A model generated the notes under the pieces. The model made no database searches. It was not told where the DNA came from and saw only the letters and a program-made list of their open reading frames with translations. Below, one piece after another: positions 4,361 to 6,426 of a DNA stretch of 6,426 bases. Made by a program: the position numbers and the translations under genes. The stretch comes from an uncultured Oscillospiraceae bacterium (lineage in GTDB: Bacteria > Bacillota > Clostridia > Oscillospirales > Ruminococcaceae), in the NCBI GenBank assembly GCA_900552845.1, contig USBC01000107.1:1-6426 (forward strand), given 5' to 3'. Position 1 is the first letter of the stretch. Every line of letters starts with the position of its first letter.

Positions 4361-6426
4361 ATGAAGAAACACCTGCTCAGTGTCCTGCTGGCACTGTGTA
4401 TGCTCCTCACCATGCTGCCCACCACCGTTTTTGCGGCGGATAGCAGCACGGTAGAAACCAAGGTCAGCGTATGCAATACCGCTCTCCCTTCCACGGGCGA
4501 GGTAAGCTACTGGCTTTATCAGTACACAAATGGTAAATCAAGCATTACCAAGACCGGCGCTTCCGCGAACTATTACAATGTCAAGTGGGAGCCGGCGACC
4601 TCTACGCTTACCATCAACAGTATTTCTTCACCTAAGTTCAATACAGGCGATAGATGGAATACCGTCTCCTTTATCGGATTGACGCAGGGTGATCTGAATG
4701 TCAAGCTGGAGGGTACCACTACGATTGGTGACCATAAAAACACCAATCGGTTTTATACCATCTATGCAACAAACTCCGCCAGCACCATTACCATCTCCGG
4801 TCCCGGCAAGCTGGTTGCAATGGGCGGCGATAATGATGTTATTTATTCCGGTACACCTATTATTATCAGCGGAAATCTCATTCTCACCGATGATGCCACC
4901 GTGGAGTCTGAGTTTGCCAATTTCGCTATCGGTAGTAGAAGATCTGTCGTCGTGAGAGGCAACCTCACCATCAAGGATCGTGCGGTTCTTAAGGCGTACC
5001 GCACCGAGGGCGAATATTCCGGTCCGGCTGAAGGTGATACGGATCCCACTTCGGGGAAGGACTATGCCCTCCTTTTGGGCGGTAAACTGACCCTTGCCAA
5101 TGAAGGCGCCATTGAACTGACGACCTTTACGCCTTATAAGGGTACCGGCAGCGGTGGCTGGTGGCATGTGGCATGGACCAATAATAAGGACGAAAAGAAT
5201 GGTCTGGTGGGTGGTTCGACGAACTACATCACGGCGCCCGATGGTCTGGCAACCAGCGAAAATAAAACCGAGAAATGGAGAAGTGCTTCCTTTGGCACCC
5301 ATGATGCCAGCATCTACTTCTATGCCAAGGCAAAAGCCGAAGTACATGTCTACGACCGGCAGGTTGCGGAGGCTCGCTATCTGGCAAAAGGGGCGACCCT
5401 CACCAGCCCCGCTACCTACTATTACAGCTGCAGCAAGTGCGGCGCTTCCGAGAAAAATGCCGGCCACACCTTCCCCTATGGCAAGGTAGTCTCGCCCGTT
5501 CAGTATAAAGATAATAACTTTAGTCCGATAAGACTCGAGTGCGATCAGGGCTATGAGCTTAGCCCGGATACAAGATCTTTGATTCCCACCACCGATGGCT
5601 CCAAGGGGAATATCTATTACGATTCCACCACTTATACCCTGTATCTCAATAACTTCAAAACCGGTTGGTATGCCGATATGTTGAGGCTCGGCGGCGATAG
5701 AAGTACGATCGGTGAATTCCCCTACACCATCACCGTCAATGTCACCGGCGATTGCTCTATCGCTGTAGACGGTAGAAATGCCATTTACTCTTCTGCAAGT
5801 CTTATCTTTGAGGGAACCGGTACCCTTGCACTGGCTTCTAAAGGCGGAGAGACGGTATATTTAAGCTCGTATAAGGATATGACTGTTAATATTCCCATGA
5901 CAGTCAGCAGCGACAGTACTTGGTATCAGGGCATTTCCGGTTATGGAATGAACCTCACCGTCAATGCCCCTCTCAAGGTTACCAACGCCAGCAACGCCAG
6001 CAATCCGGCGATTAAAACAGGCACCATCACCATCGGCAATCCCGAGCTGTATTTCAAAGCCGGCGCCGATGCGGAAAAAGCCACTAAGTACATGGCAAGC
6101 GACTTTGATGAAAGTAGCGAAACGACCTTTGCCGAAAAGGTCAGCAGCCTTGTAAGCGATTCCACTTCCCATTACATTGATATCAACTGGATCTGCCACC
6201 ACGCCGGCGAGCATAAGTACGAACTGAGCGAAGACAAGCTGAGCCACATCGAGATCTGCCCCAATTGTAACGAAGTCCTCAGCACCGAGCTCCACAAAAA
6301 TGGCTATATCCCGATCGCCAACACCAATCTCCACAAGCAGGGCTGCACCGTCTGCGGCTACGATAACGGCGGCGCAACCGAGGAACACAGCTCCACCACC
6401 CCCGCCACCTGCACCAAAAAAGCGGT
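4361..6426 (+). CDS. Large secreted surface protein with duplicated beta-rich module and CxxC motifs (3' end outside window)
   Basis: The frame is open from ATG 4361 to the window edge (688 full codons), with AAGGAGG at 4345-4351 nine bases upstream. Residues 1-25/26 form a signal peptide: KKH, a leucine-rich core, then TTVFAA with cleavage after FA or FAA. Two related beta-strand-rich modules follow, about 72-212 and 417-545. Corresponding pieces are TLTINSI/TLYLNNF, LNVKLEGTTTIG/ITVNVTGDCSIA, YTIYATNSASTITISGPGKL/NAIYSSASLIFEGTGTL and GNLTIKDRAVLKA/MNLTVNAPLKV. This short-strand pattern suggests a right-handed beta-helix like those of secreted carbohydrate-binding or adhesin proteins. Between them, 317-373 resembles a module often repeated in gut Clostridia surface proteins (YYYSCSKCG; C357, C360). 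The end carries C611, CPNC (633-636), CTVC (662-665) and TPATCTKKA, which probably starts another such module. A cell-wall anchor would lie downstream and cannot be seen. Binding target and role (adhesion, glycan binding or matrix) are unknown. Confidence 0.88.
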   Translation, partial: MKKHLLSVLLALCMLLTMLPTTVFAADSSTVETKVSVCNTALPSTGEVSYWLYQYTNGKSSITKTGASANYYNVKWEPATSTLTINSISSPKFNTGDRWNTVSFIGLTQGDLNVKLEGTTTIGDHKNTNRFYTIYATNSASTITISGPGKLVAMGGDNDVIYSGTPIIISGNLILTDDATVESEFANFAIGSRRSVVVRGNLTIKDRAVLKAYRTEGEYSGPAEGDTDPTSGKDYALLLGGKLTLANEGAIELTTFTPYKGTGSGGWWHVAWTNNKDEKNGLVGGSTNYITAPDGLATSENKTEKWRSASFGTHDASIYFYAKAKAEVHVYDRQVAEARYLAKGATLTSPATYYYSCSKCGASEKNAGHTFPYGKVVSPVQYKDNNFSPIRLECDQGYELSPDTRSLIPTTDGSKGNIYYDSTTYTLYLNNFKTGWYADMLRLGGDRSTIGEFPYTITVNVTGDCSIAVDGRNAIYSSASLIFEGTGTLALASKGGETVYLSSYKDMTVNIPMTVSSDSTWYQGISGYGMNLTVNAPLKVTNASNASNPAIKTGTITIGNPELYFKAGADAEKATKYMASDFDESSETTFAEKVSSLVSDSTSHYIDINWICHHAGEHKYELSEDKLSHIEICPNCNEVLSTELHKNGYIPIANTNLHKQGCTVCGYDNGGATEEHSSTTPATCTKKA

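Noticed and set aside
4628..5467. 279-codon open frame on the - strand inside the secreted-protein gene, with another at 5861-6388
   Set aside because: Both are antisense to a continuous frame with a signal peptide and a good ribosome binding site. Their apparent hydrophobic, glycine-rich content mirrors Thr/Ser/Ala codons on the + strand.

Overview
The window looks like a chromosomal piece of an anaerobic Gram-positive Clostridia-type bacterium, most likely a gut Oscillospirales/Ruminococcaceae relative. This is an inference from four things: a Firmicutes-type (class 2) GalT, strong AAGGAGG-like ribosome binding sites, an iron-sulfur protein of a kind common in strict anaerobes, and a secreted protein whose signal peptide and CxxC modules resemble those of gut Clostridia. 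No species can be named from the sequence alone.

Bases 1-2809 hold the 3' end of a Leloir-pathway operon in the order galK (5' end outside the window), galT, galE, all on the + strand. galK and galT are 12 bases apart. The galE ribosome binding site overlaps the galT stop codon. Galactokinase makes galactose-1-phosphate, GalT moves the uridylyl group onto it, and GalE interconverts UDP-galactose and UDP-glucose, so galactose can enter glycolysis or supply cell-envelope sugars. A 189-base spacer follows, with only weak inverted repeats and no convincing terminator.

Bases 2999-3724 encode a 241-residue iron-sulfur protein. It has an N-terminal ferredoxin-like domain, whose second cluster site has three cysteines instead of four, and a C-terminal domain with six further cysteines.

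Bases 3725-4360 hold no intact gene. On the - strand, from 4231 down to about 3790, a coherent protein sequence can be pieced together across three reading frames. I read it as a decayed gene of unknown function. Its 5' end faces the next gene across an AT-rich stretch with a TATAAT box and a GC-rich leader that could fold in two mutually exclusive ways.

From 4361 to the window end runs the start of a large secreted protein (688 complete codons, 3' end missing). It has a signal peptide, two related beta-strand-rich modules that probably form a beta-helix, and several CxxC motifs. It is the least ordinary intact gene here. I saw no tRNA, rRNA, CRISPR array, insertion sequence or established defence system, and I do not claim a new system.
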